Counted from the first letter of the stretch, positions 28,949-39,548 are shown. The stretch is DNA of 64,000 nucleotides from Psychromonas sp. CNPT3 (GCF_000153405.2 NC_020802.1:453883-517882), one strand, 5' to 3'. Numbers and translations: made by a program. The notes: generated by a model not told the origin, from the letters alone.

Positions 28949-31783
28949 ATGAGTGATTATAAAAGTACATTAAACCTCCCAAAAACAGGTTTCCCGATGC
29001 GTGCAAATCTTGCTAATCGCGAACCTAATATGTTAAAAAATTGGTATAGCAATGATCTTTACGGAAAGATCCGTGCTGCTAAAAAAGGTAAAAAAACATT
29101 TATTTTGCATGATGGACCTCCTTATGCAAATGGTGATATTCATATTGGTCATTCGGTTAATAAAATATTAAAAGACATTATTATAAAGTCTAAAACATTA
29201 TCTGATTTTGATGCACCTTATATTCCAGGTTGGGATTGTCATGGTTTACCGATTGAATTAAAAGTAGAACAAAAACACGGTAAGCCGGGTAAAAAATTAA
29301 CTGCCGCACAATTTCGTATTAAATGTCGTGAATATGCAGCCCGTCAAGTTGACGGCCAACGTAAAGATTTTAAACGTTTAGGCGTATTAGGTGATTGGGA
29401 TAATCCATACCTAACGATGGACTTTAAAACAGAAGCTAATATTGTGCGCTCTCTTGCGAAAGTCATTAGTAAAGGACACCTACTTAAAGGCTCAAAACCT
29501 GTTCATTGGTGTACTGACTGTGGCTCGGCGCTTGCCGAAGCTGAAGTTGAATATGAAGATAAAATGTCACCAGCTGTCGATGTCGCTTTTTGCGCTGTTG
29601 AGCCAGAAAAAGTACTCGCTTGTTTTAATGCACAAAGTGATGATCTTGGTAGTGGCGATATCTGCATGGTTATTTGGACGACAACACCGTGGACATTACC
29701 TGCTAACCGCGCGATCGCTTTAGCTGCAAAAGTAGAATATTCATTAATACAAGCCGGTCCCCGTCGTTTAATTTTAGCGACTGAGTTAGCTGAAAGTTGT
29801 CTACAACGTTATAAAATTGAAGGTGCTAAAACATTAGCAATTTGTAGTGGCCTCGATTTAGAAAAACAATTGTTTTCACATCCATTTTTAGACTTACAAG
29901 TACCGGCTATTGTTGCTGATCATGTCACCATAGAAGCGGGTACAGGCTGTGTACATACTGCGCCTGGACATGGACAAGACGATTATTCAGTGGGTCTAAA
30001 ATATGACTTAGAAGTCGCAAACCCGGTTGCTGATAACGGCGTTTTCCGTCCTGACACTGAATACTTTGCCGGTATGCATGTGTTTAAAGCCAATGATCGT
30101 GTGGTTGAAGTGTTAACTGAAAAAGACGCTTTACTTTGCTACCAAAAAATTAAGCATAGCTACCCACATTGCTGGCGCCATAAGACCCCTATTATTTTCC
30201 GTGCTACGCCACAATGGTTTATTTCGATGGATCAAAAAGGTTTACGTGATAGCGCATTACAAGAAATTAAGAATGTAAAATGGATCCCGACATGGGGTGA
30301 GCAGCGCATTGAAAAAATGATCGGAAATAGACCTGATTGGTGTATTTCACGACAACGTACTTGGGGCGTGCCTATCGCTTTATTTGTACACAAAGAAACC
30401 GATGAACTGCATCCTAATAGTGTCGAAATGATGGAGCTTATTGCGCTTAAAATCGAAAAAGAAGGGATCCAAGCATGGTGGGATCTTGACGTTGAATCAT
30501 TATTAGGTTTTGAAGCACAAGAATATCGTAAAGTAACCGATACGCTTGATGTTTGGTTTGACTCGGGTACAACACACACGGCTGTTGTGGGCATGCGTCC
30601 TGAATATATAAAAGAAGATGGATCGGTAGCTGATATTGATCTTTATCTTGAAGGCTCAGATCAACATCGTGGCTGGTTCCAATCATCATTAATGACCAGT
30701 ATGGCGATTAAAAATAAAGCGCCGTATAAAGAAGTATTAACACACGGTTTTGTGGTAGATGGCGACGGTAAAAAAATGTCTAAATCCATAGGCAATGTGA
30801 TGTCTCCGCAAGTCGTGATGAATAATTTAGGTGCTGATGTACTGCGTTTATGGGTTGCTTCAACAGATTATACGGGTGAGATCACCGTTTCTGATGAGAT
30901 ATTAAACCGTAGCGCTGACAGTTACCGCCGTATACGTAATACAGCGCGTTTCTTGTTATCTAACTTAAATGGTTTTGATCCTAAAACGGATATGGTTGCA
31001 AGCTCTGACATGATAGCGCTTGATCGCTGGATTGTGGCGCAAGCGGATAGCTTACAAAAAGAGTTAATTGCTGATTATGATGCTTATAATTTACATGCTG
31101 TGCATAAGAAACTAACGCATTTTTGTTCTATTGAACTAGGTAGTTTCTACTTAGATATCATTAAAGATCGTCAATACACAGCAAAATCTGAAGGTATTGC
31201 GCGTCGTAGTTGCCAAACTGCAATGTATCACCTTATTGAAGCAATGGTTCGTTGGATAGCGCCTATTTTAAGCTTCACTGCTGATGAAATCTGGGGTCGT
31301 ATGCCAGGTGAACGTGATGAATTTGTATTCACTGGCGTTTGGTATGAGGGTTTGTTTGCACTTAATGATAATGAAGCTCTTAGCAATCAAACTTGGGAAC
31401 AAGTGATCGCTGTGCGCGCTGAAGTCAATAAAGCATTAGAGCTTGCGCGTAAAGATGGCATTATTGGAGGAGGACTTGAAGCAGAAGTTACTCTCTATGT
31501 TGACGATAGCATCGCGACATTATTAAATACTTTTGCCGATGAATTGCGCTTTATATTGATCACATCAAAAGCAACTGTTAAAGCATTGTCTGATGCGCCT
31601 GAAAATGCACTTAAAACGGACATGAATGGCTTAGTAGTTAGCATTGAAAAAAGTATCTATGAAAAATGTGAGCGTTGTTGGCACCATACTGAAACAGTAG
31701 GGACGAATGCGTCACATGCTTCATTATGTATCCGTTGTATTAGCAATATTGAAGGTGAAGGTGAATCTAGACAATTTGCTTAA
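28949..31783 (+). CDS. ileS: Isoleucyl-tRNA synthetase
   Basis: IleS charges tRNA-Ile and edits valine. The 944-residue class I synthetase has HIGH as DIHIGHS near residue 65, an editing domain (about 190-400) with [18 protein letters not shown] near residue 608 and a C-terminal zinc finger CERC...CIRC near residues 905-930. Length and domain order match the bacterial eukaryote-unlike type of enterics. It is 29 bp after ribF and is followed by a hairpin terminator before lspA. Confidence 0.98.
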   Translation: MSDYKSTLNLPKTGFPMRANLANREPNMLKNWYSNDLYGKIRAAKKGKKTFILHDGPPYANGDIHIGHSVNKILKDIIIKSKTLSDFDAPYIPGWDCHGLPIELKVEQKHGKPGKKLTAAQFRIKCREYAARQVDGQRKDFKRLGVLGDWDNPYLTMDFKTEANIVRSLAKVISKGHLLKGSKPVHWCTDCGSALAEAEVEYEDKMSPAVDVAFCAVEPEKVLACFNAQSDDLGSGDICMVIWTTTPWTLPANRAIALAAKVEYSLIQAGPRRLILATELAESCLQRYKIEGAKTLAICSGLDLEKQLFSHPFLDLQVPAIVADHVTIEAGTGCVHTAPGHGQDDYSVGLKYDLEVANPVADNGVFRPDTEYFAGMHVFKANDRVVEVLTEKDALLCYQKIKHSYPHCWRHKTPIIFRATPQWFISMDQKGLRDSALQEIKNVKWIPTWGEQRIEKMIGNRPDWCISRQRTWGVPIALFVHKETDELHPNSVEMMELIALKIEKEGIQAWWDLDVESLLGFEAQEYRKVTDTLDVWFDSGTTHTAVVGMRPEYIKEDGSVADIDLYLEGSDQHRGWFQSSLMTSMAIKNKAPYKEVLTHGFVVDGDGKKMSKSIGNVMSPQVVMNNLGADVLRLWVASTDYTGEITVSDEILNRSADSYRRIRNTARFLLSNLNGFDPKTDMVASSDMIALDRWIVAQADSLQKELIADYDAYNLHAVHKKLTHFCSIELGSFYLDIIKDRQYTAKSEGIARRSCQTAMYHLIEAMVRWIAPILSFTADEIWGRMPGERDEFVFTGVWYEGLFALNDNEALSNQTWEQVIAVRAEVNKALELARKDGIIGGGLEAEVTLYVDDSIATLLNTFADELRFILITSKATVKALSDAPENALKTDMNGLVVSIEKSIYEKCERCWHHTETVGTNASHASLCIRCISNIEGEGESRQFA

Positions 31784-31810
31784 TACGCTGAAATTTGCGC
31801 TTTAAAAGAA

Positions 31811-31835
31811 AAACGTCTTAATATTTAAGGCGTTT
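31811..31835 (+). terminator. Terminator after ileS
   Basis: AAACGTCTTAA pairs with TTAAGGCGTTT (one T-G pair) and is followed by seven T's. It would separate ileS from lspA at least partly. Confidence 0.75.
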
Positions 31836-31917
31836 TTTTATATCAGCGATAAGATCCTTATTGTAATAGACTAACCGACGCTAGATAAGTATTTTTTTAA
31901 GTAAGAAGAGAGATAAA

Positions 31918-32439
31918 ATGACACAAAATGTTGAAAAATCGGGAATTCGCTGGTTATGGCTAACCATGCTTATCTTGTTGTTAGATCAAGCGTCTAAATA
32001 TTGGGTGGTCGAAGGATTTGAGTTGCATCAAAGTATCGAAGTATACTCCTTTTTTAATTTTACTTATGCACGAAACTATGGCGCCGCCTTTAGCTTTTTA
32101 GGCGATGCAGGTGGTTGGCAACGTTATTTGTTTACTGCAATTGCTGTGCTTGTTTCTGCTTTTCTAGTGCATTCTTTGTATAAAAACAGGGTAACCAAGA
32201 GCCGTGAAAATATCGCGTTTGCATTGATACTCGCAGGTGCCTTAGGTAACCTAGTAGACCGTTTAATGTTTGGTTATGTTGTCGACTTTTTAGATTTTGA
32301 TTTAGGTTTTTATCGTTGGCCGACCTTTAACGTGGCCGATATCTCTATTTTTATAGGTGCCGCTTTGTTAATCTTAGATGGCATCTTCAATGCGTCAGCC
32401 GCAAGTATTAAAGAGGAAAAAGAAAATGAGCATCATTAA
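31918..32439 (+). CDS. lspA: Lipoprotein signal peptidase
   Basis: LspA cleaves prolipoprotein signal peptides after lipidation, for example that of BamD in this window. The 173-residue protein has four hydrophobic segments and the two catalytic-Asp motifs, GNLVDRL near residue 115 and FNVADISIF near 142. AGAGAG precedes ATG 31918. Its 3' end overlaps the start of fkpB by 14 bases, so the pair is translationally linked. Confidence 0.97.
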   Translation: MTQNVEKSGIRWLWLTMLILLLDQASKYWVVEGFELHQSIEVYSFFNFTYARNYGAAFSFLGDAGGWQRYLFTAIAVLVSAFLVHSLYKNRVTKSRENIAFALILAGALGNLVDRLMFGYVVDFLDFDLGFYRWPTFNVADISIFIGAALLILDGIFNASAASIKEEKENEHH

Positions 32440-32860
32440 AGAAGACAGCGCCGTATTAATGCATTTTTCCATGCGCTTAGCAGATGGATCTGCCGTTGAC
32501 AGTAGTAAAGTTGACAATAAGCCACATAAATTTATTTTAGGTGATAATAGTTTGAGTGTTAACTTTGAAGCTGCATTATTGGGCCTTAAAGAAGGGCAGT
32601 CAAAAACATTTACATTAGCGCCTGAGGATGTTTTTGGAAACATAAATCCCGATAATATACATCATTTAGAGCTGAGCAAATTCAGTAAAGAGACCCCTGC
32701 TGAAGTGGGTACTATTGTGGCTTTTACGCAACCCGATGGTAGCGAGTTACCGGGTGTTATTCGTGAGATAGTGGCCGATAGTGTGACAGTGGATTTTAAC
32801 CACCCACTTGCAGGACAAACGTTAACTTTTGATGTTGATGTTGTAGAAGTATTAAATTAG
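32426..32860 (+). CDS. fkpB: FKBP-type peptidyl-prolyl isomerase FkpB (SlpA)
   Basis: A 144-residue cytoplasmic SlpA-type prolyl isomerase with an inserted-flap chaperone domain. It shows VLMHFSMRLADGSAVDSS at the start of the FKBP domain, GLKEGQSKTFTLAPEDVFG in the core, and DFNHPLAGQTLTFDV at the end, the usual SlpA layout. ATG 32426 with GAGG before it matches the family start. It lies inside the lspA-ispH operon as in E. coli. Confidence 0.95.
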   Translation: MSIIKEDSAVLMHFSMRLADGSAVDSSKVDNKPHKFILGDNSLSVNFEAALLGLKEGQSKTFTLAPEDVFGNINPDNIHHLELSKFSKETPAEVGTIVAFTQPDGSELPGVIREIVADSVTVDFNHPLAGQTLTFDVDVVEVLN

Positions 32861-32869
32861 GAAGTTCAT

Positions 32870-33814
32870 ATGCAAATAATACTGGCTAATCCGCGTGGTT
32901 TTTGTGCCGGCGTACATCGCGCAATCGCGATTGTAGAGCGCGCGTTAGATATTTTTCCTGCGCCTATTTATGTGCGTCACGAAGTCGTACATAACCAATA
33001 TGTTGTTGATGGTTTAAAAGCGCGTGGTGCGATTTTTGTCGAGGATCTTGATGAAGTGCCCGATGATAATATTGTTATTTTTAGTGCGCATGGGGTATCA
33101 CAAGCAGTACGCGCCGAAGCCAAACGTCGCGCTTTAAAAGTATTTGATGCCACCTGCCCATTGGTTACCAAAGTGCATATGGAAGTTACGCGCGCCAGTC
33201 GCCGTGGTCAAGAATGTATTTTAATTGGCCATCAAGGTCATCCCGAAGTAGAAGGGACGATGGGTCAGTATGATAATAGTGCTGGCGGGATATATTTAGT
33301 AGAGAACGTGAGTGATGTTGCACAGCTGAGCATCAAAGATCCGACTAATCTTTGTTATAGCTCGCAAACAACGCTGTCGATTGATGACACCGCCGATATT
33401 ATTGATGCTTTACGTAAACATTTCCCAGAAATAGAGGGGCCACGTAAAAATGATATTTGCTACGCAACACAAAACCGTCAAGATTCAGTGAAAGACTTAG
33501 CAAAACTTACCGATCTTGTCCTTGTCGTCGGCTCCCCTAATTCATCTAACTCTAATCGTCTGCGTGAAAAAGCGAATTATGCAGGCGTGAATGCCTATTT
33601 AATTAATAGCGCAGCCGATATTGAGGCGGTTTGGTTTGATAATGTCGATAAAGTGGGCGTAACGGCAGGCGCATCTGCCCCTGAAGTGTTAGTGCAAGCT
33701 GTGCTTGCAAAGTTAAAAGCGCTTGGTGGAGAATCAATAACAGAGAACCCTGGGGTACAAGAAAACATTGTTTTTGATGTCCCTGCGGAACTGCGTATTA
33801 AACAGGTCGACTAA
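32870..33814 (+). CDS. ispH: 4-hydroxy-3-methylbut-2-enyl diphosphate reductase IspH
   Basis: IspH performs the last step of the MEP isoprenoid pathway, giving IPP and DMAPP with a [4Fe-4S] cluster. The 314-residue protein has the three cluster cysteines: C12 in [13 protein letters not shown]96 region in [12 protein letters not shown] and C197 region in [19 protein letters not shown] and [11 protein letters not shown] are substrate-binding segments. AGGAAG precedes the start, 9 bp after fkpB. A strong hairpin follows. Confidence 0.98.
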   Translation: MQIILANPRGFCAGVHRAIAIVERALDIFPAPIYVRHEVVHNQYVVDGLKARGAIFVEDLDEVPDDNIVIFSAHGVSQAVRAEAKRRALKVFDATCPLVTKVHMEVTRASRRGQECILIGHQGHPEVEGTMGQYDNSAGGIYLVENVSDVAQLSIKDPTNLCYSSQTTLSIDDTADIIDALRKHFPEIEGPRKNDICYATQNRQDSVKDLAKLTDLVLVVGSPNSSNSNRLREKANYAGVNAYLINSAADIEAVWFDNVDKVGVTAGASAPEVLVQAVLAKLKALGGESITENPGVQENIVFDVPAELRIKQVD

Positions 33815-33846
33815 ACGACTTGGCATTAGTATAAAAAAACTCCCCA

Positions 33847-33880
33847 AAAACATAAATATAAATAATTATATTTATGTTTT
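33847..33880 (+). terminator. Terminator after ispH
   Basis: Perfect 15-bp but AT-only-rich stem AAAACATAAATATAA / TTATATTTATGTTTT with a 4-base loop and a T-run. Confidence 0.75.
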
Positions 33881-33975
33881 TTTTTATAATATTTCCTTTC
33901 ATATATTCCGCATAAAAAACATTCAACATTTACAGCCACCTTAAGGTACTAAACCCACAGCATCTTTGGAGTAAA

Positions 33976-34086
33976 ATGGATTTATATTATTACAATCATA
34001 GTGTTTTTGATATTTACTTAACAATAATCAAGCTATATCTTTTTTTTTGTGATCAGTGTATGGTCACTTATTGTTCGTCTTGTTGA
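33976..34086 (+). CDS. Possible 36-residue cysteine-rich small protein
   Basis: ATG 33976 follows TTTGGAGTAAA, an acceptable ribosome site. The reading (MDLYYYNHSVF...) ends with CDQC and CSSC pairs spaced by four residues, a C-x2-C-x4-C-x2-C layout that could bind metal. It may equally be chance in AT-rich DNA; no homologue is known to me. Confidence 0.2.
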   Translation: MDLYYYNHSVFDIYLTIIKLYLFFCDQCMVTYCSSC

Positions 34087-34177
34087 TGTATGCTAGCTAA
34101 TGCTGTGCGTTTTTTCATATACACGAATTATAAATGTCACTTTGTTTTTGATGAAATAATGATGCTAGGTAGGGCAA

Positions 34178-34762
34178 ATGAAAGTAAAAGGATTTAGTCT
34201 GATTGAGGTAATGGTAAGTAGCTTTATTGTTGCTATTGCATTATTGGGGTTAGCCAGTATGCAGTCAGTTGCGCTCAAAACAGTGGGTACAACGCAGCAA
34301 ATAAGCTTAGCGAATTCATTATTGGTTGATATTACCGAGCGTATGCAACTCAACCATGTCTGGTTAATAAAAAATGCAAAGGGTTACGATACCTTAAGCC
34401 TGCAAAAAGAAACATTAAAAAAACCGGGTTGTGTTGATGACAAAGGTCAATATTCGCAGTGTAGTGGTGAAAACATACGTGATAATGATCTTCTTGAATG
34501 GCGCAGTAAAATGCTCCTTGCTGATTTAAACAAACAAAAAGATAAATCAATCAAACAAACCCAGCAAGGATTAGTCAACGCAGAAGGTTGTATTGAAACG
34601 GATGCAAAAGGTATTATCACCGTTGTATTATCATGGTCAGCTAATACGGAAGGTGTGGATGCTGCTAAAGGTTCTGCCAATGCGAGTTTGAATAAAAGAT
34701 GTGGGAACGCAGGTAAGCGTCGGCAACAAGTGAGTATTAAATACTTTGTAGGTATCAGATAA
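34178..34762 (+). CDS. pilV: Type IV pilus minor pilin PilV
   Basis: A minor pilin that helps prime pilus assembly with PilW, PilX and PilY1. The 194-residue protein has a short leader ending in Gly before FSLIEVMVSSFIVAIALLGLA, the class III prepilin cleavage site with Glu at +5, and a soluble C-terminal domain with four cysteines. The gene is first of pilV-pilW-pilX-pilY1; its stop overlaps the pilW ATG by one base. The name rests on prepilin signature plus gene order, since minor pilin bodies diverge strongly. Confidence 0.88.
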   Translation: MKVKGFSLIEVMVSSFIVAIALLGLASMQSVALKTVGTTQQISLANSLLVDITERMQLNHVWLIKNAKGYDTLSLQKETLKKPGCVDDKGQYSQCSGENIRDNDLLEWRSKMLLADLNKQKDKSIKQTQQGLVNAEGCIETDAKGIITVVLSWSANTEGVDAAKGSANASLNKRCGNAGKRRQQVSIKYFVGIR

Positions 34763-35724
34763 TGAATAAACGTTATTTACACGGTTTTACCATACTCGAA
34801 TTGATGATTGCGATGTTTTTAGGATTATTTTTGATGGGCGCTATCTTTAAGGTCTTTCAATTTAGCAATAATATCACCTCAGAAACGCTGCGTGCTAATG
34901 AGCAAGTAGAAAATGGCGACTTTGCTTTACAAATATTATCTCAAGATCTGCAACGTAGTTATTTTTTTGCCGAAGCGCCCGGTGGCGATAGTAAATTATG
35001 GGTAGATATCCCTAGCATAGACGCCGCAAAAGATTGTATCGATAATGATGGCTTAGGCTCTTTCCCCTCCGCCACTGGATTCCGCCCATTATGGGCATCA
35101 CGCGTACCTAATAATAATACTGATTTTATTATGTCATGCTTAGCGAATAATGATGCCAGTATCGCACTTGTTCCTGGTAATGATTATATTTCAATTAAAC
35201 GTGTACGTGGCTTACGCGAAAGCGATGATTATGATGAACTTCGTTACTATCTTAATATAGATATATCCCACCTTAAAGTCTCTCTAGGAAAAGTCACTCC
35301 GCCAGGTAGTGACCATTGGCAATATATTCACCATGTCTATTACATAGACAAACAAGCCGGTGTGTCTCGATTACGCCGAATATCATTACAAAAAGATGAA
35401 ATGAACCGAGATGCGATCATTGCTGAAGGTGTAGAGCACATGCGTATTATGTTTTTACTCGATGCGAGGCAAACGGTTGATCGAGACCGCTCTGTACATT
35501 CGATTGTAAGCAGTAAGGATGTGAGTGCATGGGACTGGGGAAGTGGACGGGTGATAGGTGTTAAAATTTTCTTATTAGTACGTGCTAGCGATGAAACACT
35601 CAATTATACCAATACAGATAGTTATCAATTGGGTGATACCAAGTTAGATGCGTTTAAAGATGCTTATAAAAGAAAAGTATTCTCACGTATTTTAATGTTT
35701 GTTAACCAAAGTAGGGGCTCATAA
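34762..35724 (+). CDS. pilW: Type IV pilus minor pilin PilW
   Basis: A 320-residue minor pilin with the prepilin motif HGFTILELMIAMFLGLFLMG at the N-terminus and a long globular part, as typical of PilW, which is the largest of the set. WGSGRVIGVKIFLLVRAS near residue 260 is a conserved PilW segment. It overlaps pilV by one base upstream and pilX by one base downstream (TAATG junctions), indicating a tightly coupled operon. Confidence 0.9.
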   Translation: MNKRYLHGFTILELMIAMFLGLFLMGAIFKVFQFSNNITSETLRANEQVENGDFALQILSQDLQRSYFFAEAPGGDSKLWVDIPSIDAAKDCIDNDGLGSFPSATGFRPLWASRVPNNNTDFIMSCLANNDASIALVPGNDYISIKRVRGLRESDDYDELRYYLNIDISHLKVSLGKVTPPGSDHWQYIHHVYYIDKQAGVSRLRRISLQKDEMNRDAIIAEGVEHMRIMFLLDARQTVDRDRSVHSIVSSKDVSAWDWGSGRVIGVKIFLLVRASDETLNYTNTDSYQLGDTKLDAFKDAYKRKVFSRILMFVNQSRGS

Positions 35725-36188
35725 TGCATAAGCAACGTGGCATTGTTCTTTTTATTGTCATCATGACATTGCCTTTATTAATGATTTTAGGTTTTATGGT
35801 GATGCAAAATACGTCTAGTGGACTGAAAATGGCAGATGCGAGAGGATCTTTAGATACGTCGAATATGACATTACTGGCTGCCAGTTCTGAAATTTTAGCC
35901 TATAAAGATTCAGGCACCACAACAGATGTAACCATATTACAACATTTAATTTTAAAAAAAGGATCCGATCCACAATCGTTGATATTATTTCCTGATGTCA
36001 AAGCTAAAATATTTAAAATAAGTGAGCCTATTCCTTGTAAGCGTAGTAAAAATGCGTTTGATAATGGCCGTTTTAAATGTCGTTATCTCAGTGTACAACT
36101 AACACATGATTTTGGACGCCAAATCAATGGAAAGAAATGGGGCAGCAATATGCTAGAAGTCGGCATTGAGCAAAAAATTAAACATTAA
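35724..36188 (+). CDS. pilX: Type IV pilus minor pilin PilX
   Basis: A 154-residue protein opening KQRGIVLFIVIMTLPLLMILGFMVMQNTSSGLKMADARG. As is normal for PilX, the prepilin site has Gly before a hydrophobic stretch without the usual Glu at +5, and the GLKMA.. helix matches PilX N-terminal helices. The rest is poorly conserved. Position between pilW and pilY1 supports the call. pilY1 starts 9 bp downstream. Confidence 0.87.
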   Translation: MHKQRGIVLFIVIMTLPLLMILGFMVMQNTSSGLKMADARGSLDTSNMTLLAASSEILAYKDSGTTTDVTILQHLILKKGSDPQSLILFPDVKAKIFKISEPIPCKRSKNAFDNGRFKCRYLSVQLTHDFGRQINGKKWGSNMLEVGIEQKIKH

Positions 36189-36197
36189 GGAGTTTTT

Positions 36198-39100
36198 ATG
36201 TCATCTATATTTAAGTATTTTAGTTTGTTCGTCATACTTTTCTCGCCCCTCATACAAGCTGATGATACAGAAATGTTTTTTTCTGATATGTCAGGCACCA
36301 ACAATATCCGTCCACAGGTCCTGATCATTTTTGATAATTCAGGAAGTATGTTAACAAGCGTTAAAGTACCCGAGGAAAAATTTTCCGCGGATAGAGAGTA
36401 CACTAAAGAAAAAAAGATATATTGGTCGACATCGGGAGATTCGAACTTAAATCCATATCGACATTTACAGGCAGGTAGTCAGAATCATTGCCAATCTTCA
36501 CTTACCCCTTTAAAAAAATTCGGGCAGTATACGGACAATGTGAGAGTTGCAATAGTAAGAGGAAATAAGTATTCGTGGGCACCATTAGCCTGGGTTTATC
36601 AAACCGAAATTTATGATTGCAAAGCGGATCAAGATGATAAAAACAATACGGAATACCCTATCAATAATAAAAAATCTCCGTATATGAAAAAAAACAAAAA
36701 AAACAAAAAAAACAAAAAAATATTTACTTCTCCTGACGCAGTAACATTATATACCGCTAATTATTATTATTGGTATATGAATAAAAGGGCATCTAATAAC
36801 ACGAGAAGCAGAGTCGATATAGCGAAAGAAGTGATAACTACATTGATCAGTAGTACGCCCTCAGTGGACTTTGGTCTGTCAATTTTTAATTCAAAAGGAT
36901 CTGGCGGGCGTATCATTCATCGCGTAAAAGAAAGGGATAAACCTGAAAAAGAACAATTGGTAGCATCGATAAATAATTTAAAAATAGAATCTAGTACTAA
37001 TACCCCATTATTAGAGACTGTGTTTGAAAGTTATCTATATTATGCAGGCCTAAATGTTAAATCAGGGAAAACGGCTAAAGGATCGGAACCTATACGAGAT
37101 ATGAAAGCAGAGGATGCTGGGGTTTACACTTCACCTTTTAAAACATGCCAAGAAAAATCTTACTTAGTATTAATGACTGATGGTGATCCTTCATCCCCTT
37201 ATGCCTTACAAAAAGAAATTGGCTCCTTAATAAAAAGGGATAACCCTAACTCTAATTTGAAGGGGATTGCAAATAGCTATATGCCAGTGTTGACACAATG
37301 GATGTTTAATAATGATATCAACCCCAAGTTAGCAGAAGAGCAAAATATTACCACTTACACAATTGGTTTTGGTGATATTACTTCTGATACAGACGCGACC
37401 GATTTACTCAAAAAAACAGCTGAATTAGGCGGAGGAAAATATTTCCCTGCCAGTAATGCCTCTGCATTACAAAAAGCCTTTAAAAAGATGATCATCTCTA
37501 TTTTAAATGAAACGGGCAGTTTATCGTCTCCTGCGATAGGCAGTGACAGTTTTGACTCTACGCGTAACTTAAATACACTTTATTATTCTTCTTTTTTACC
37601 GAGTAAAAATAGCCTTTGGATAGGTAATATAAAAAAATTAAAAATCAATTCTGAAGGGATGATCGTAGATCGTAACAAAAAGACAGCGATCAATAAAACC
37701 GGTAATATTAAAAACCATGCCTCTACTTTTTGGGGAGGTAACAAAGATGGTAATAATGTAGAAAAAGGCGGCATTGTGGCTATGTTTGAAGCCATGCAAG
37801 CGGATCAACGTCATATATACAGCAATATAGGGACTAACGGTACACTGCTTGCTCCCTCGATAGCAACATTGAAAACTTATTATGCTGCCAATACAGATAA
37901 AAAATTAGGACTACCCCAAGAGAGCGAGCTAATACCTACCTTAAAATGGTTATTAGGTGAGACGAAAGATGCCAATAATAAAGGCCTGCGAAAAAATATA
38001 TTTGCAGATCCTTTGCATTCAAAACCATTAGTGATCCCTTATGTAGAAAATGGTAAGCAAGTGGTGCGCTTTTTAGTGGGTAATAATTCTGGGTTTGTGC
38101 ATTTATTTACTGATGAAGGCAATACAGTAAAAGAGAATTGGGCTTTCATACCCGCTGAATTGTTATCGTATGCGATGCAATTAAAAACCAAAGGAAGTAG
38201 CGAAGAGCATAATTACGGTATGGATTTATCGCCAATGCTGATAAAAACATACGACTCTAAAAAGAAATTAGATAAAATGATCGCAGTATTAGGTATGCGC
38301 CGAGGCGGTAGTAGTTATTATGCCTTAGATGTAAGTAATGCGAATAATCCTAAATTCTTATGGAAAATAACCCCTCAAAGTCGAGGTTTTTCAGAGTTAG
38401 GGGAAACGTGGTCTATCCCGCAGTCGGGGGAAATTGCTTATAAAAAAGACGGTAAAACAACAATTATTCCGGCTCTCTTTTTTGGAGGCGGTTACGATCC
38501 ACAAAAAGATACTTGCCAACGCACCAAAGATAATAGCTGTGAAGATTCACAAGGGCGCGCTATTTATATTGTAAACGCGTTAACGGGTAAGTTAATCAAA
38601 TCTTTTGAAGAAGATCTTTGTGTCGCCGATCCGGCGAAGAACCAATCATGTATGGCGCATTCTTTTGCCTCGAAAGTGAGTATTTTAGACAGTGATGAAG
38701 ATGGTTATATTGATCGTATATATGCCGCCGATACCGGTGGTAATGTGTGGCGAATGGATCTTAAAGGTAGCCTACCAAATCTCTGGTCATCTTTTAAATT
38801 TGCACAATTAGCGGATAATAATGTACTTGATGATCGACGCTTTTTTAACGCGCCTGTTATTGTGCGTAGCTATAAAGATATGACGCACTCAACAATATCT
38901 CCGACACAGTTGGCTTACGATGGTCTGCTTATTGGCTCAGGGGACAGAACATCACCCTCGACCAAAGTAACGACGCAAGATAGATTTTATTTTTTGCAAG
39001 ATTTTAATGTGTTACCACTCATGTTTGAACCTAAGCAAAAACGACCGGCTCCCATAGAAAATAAAAATTTGTATGATTTAGACTTAAGCGTTACGAAGAA

Positions 39101-39548
39101 AAGTAACACTAACTTAAATCATCTTAATTTAGAAAATTCACCAGGCTGGAAATATAATTTTAATATTGTTGGCGAAAAAGCATTAGGGCGAGGTACTTTA
39201 TTAGACGGTAATGTGTACTTCACTAGCTATGTACCGAGTGCGTTATCAACCATCACTTGTGGTGTCAGTAACTTGGGTGAAGGTTGGCTATATTCTGTGA
39301 ATATTCATACGGGATTAAATCACTTTAAAACGCTTAAAAAAGGCATCGGTTCACGCATACCGGATGATTTAGTTATTTACTCGGGTATAAATGATAAAGG
39401 TGAGCGAGTGATCAATCTCTTAGGTGTAGGCAGTGGGGATAAGCTCATAAGTTCATCAGGTGGTGGAAAAACGTCTTATAGTGGTACATTACGTGCGTCT
39501 ACCTACAAGATGTACAACAAAATATATAGTTTTTTTGCTGAGCCGTAG
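36198..39548 (+). CDS. pilY1: Type IV pilus tip adhesin/assembly protein PilY1
   Basis: PilY1 (TapY1) sits at the pilus tip or outer membrane and acts in assembly, adhesion and surface sensing. The 1116-residue protein has a signal peptide (residues 1-21, ending IQA), an N-terminal von Willebrand A-like domain with the metal-site motif DNSGSM at residues 46-51, and a C-terminal beta-propeller with PilY1-type repeats (FADPLHSKPLVI; WSIPQSGEI; GRAIYIVNALTGKL). An EF-hand-like DSDEDGYIDRIYAAD near residue 831 corresponds to the calcium site that controls pilus extension in Pseudomonas. Residues 164-174 are a Lys-Lys-Asn repeat encoded by A-runs. AAGGAG precedes the ATG. Confidence 0.94.
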   Translation: MSSIFKYFSLFVILFSPLIQADDTEMFFSDMSGTNNIRPQVLIIFDNSGSMLTSVKVPEEKFSADREYTKEKKIYWSTSGDSNLNPYRHLQAGSQNHCQSSLTPLKKFGQYTDNVRVAIVRGNKYSWAPLAWVYQTEIYDCKADQDDKNNTEYPINNKKSPYMKKNKKNKKNKKIFTSPDAVTLYTANYYYWYMNKRASNNTRSRVDIAKEVITTLISSTPSVDFGLSIFNSKGSGGRIIHRVKERDKPEKEQLVASINNLKIESSTNTPLLETVFESYLYYAGLNVKSGKTAKGSEPIRDMKAEDAGVYTSPFKTCQEKSYLVLMTDGDPSSPYALQKEIGSLIKRDNPNSNLKGIANSYMPVLTQWMFNNDINPKLAEEQNITTYTIGFGDITSDTDATDLLKKTAELGGGKYFPASNASALQKAFKKMIISILNETGSLSSPAIGSDSFDSTRNLNTLYYSSFLPSKNSLWIGNIKKLKINSEGMIVDRNKKTAINKTGNIKNHASTFWGGNKDGNNVEKGGIVAMFEAMQADQRHIYSNIGTNGTLLAPSIATLKTYYAANTDKKLGLPQESELIPTLKWLLGETKDANNKGLRKNIFADPLHSKPLVIPYVENGKQVVRFLVGNNSGFVHLFTDEGNTVKENWAFIPAELLSYAMQLKTKGSSEEHNYGMDLSPMLIKTYDSKKKLDKMIAVLGMRRGGSSYYALDVSNANNPKFLWKITPQSRGFSELGETWSIPQSGEIAYKKDGKTTIIPALFFGGGYDPQKDTCQRTKDNSCEDSQGRAIYIVNALTGKLIKSFEEDLCVADPAKNQSCMAHSFASKVSILDSDEDGYIDRIYAADTGGNVWRMDLKGSLPNLWSSFKFAQLADNNVLDDRRFFNAPVIVRSYKDMTHSTISPTQLAYDGLLIGSGDRTSPSTKVTTQDRFYFLQDFNVLPLMFEPKQKRPAPIENKNLYDLDLSVTKKSNTNLNHLNLENSPGWKYNFNIVGEKALGRGTLLDGNVYFTSYVPSALSTITCGVSNLGEGWLYSVNIHTGLNHFKTLKKGIGSRIPDDLVIYSGINDKGERVINLLGVGSGDKLISSSGGGKTSYSGTLRASTYKMYNKIYSFFAEP
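36687..36720 (+). repeat. In-frame A8C repeat inside pilY1
   Basis: Three copies of a 9-base unit (eight A's and a C) plus a final A7, encoding Lys-Lys-Asn repeats. Each A8 run is a slippage-prone site: a single-base change would shift the frame after residue 164. Confidence 0.9.

Larger units (their letters stand above)
33815..34177. other. Intergenic region ispH / pilV
   Basis: About 360 bp. It holds the ispH terminator, a 36-codon frame with a ribosome site at 33976-34086, and then presumably the pilV promoter, which I could not place with confidence. Confidence 0.5.

Noticed and set aside
34045-34072. GTGATCA...GGTCAC as a CRP site before pilV
   Set aside because: The spacing between TGTGA and TCAC halves is 9 bases instead of the 6 needed for CRP.
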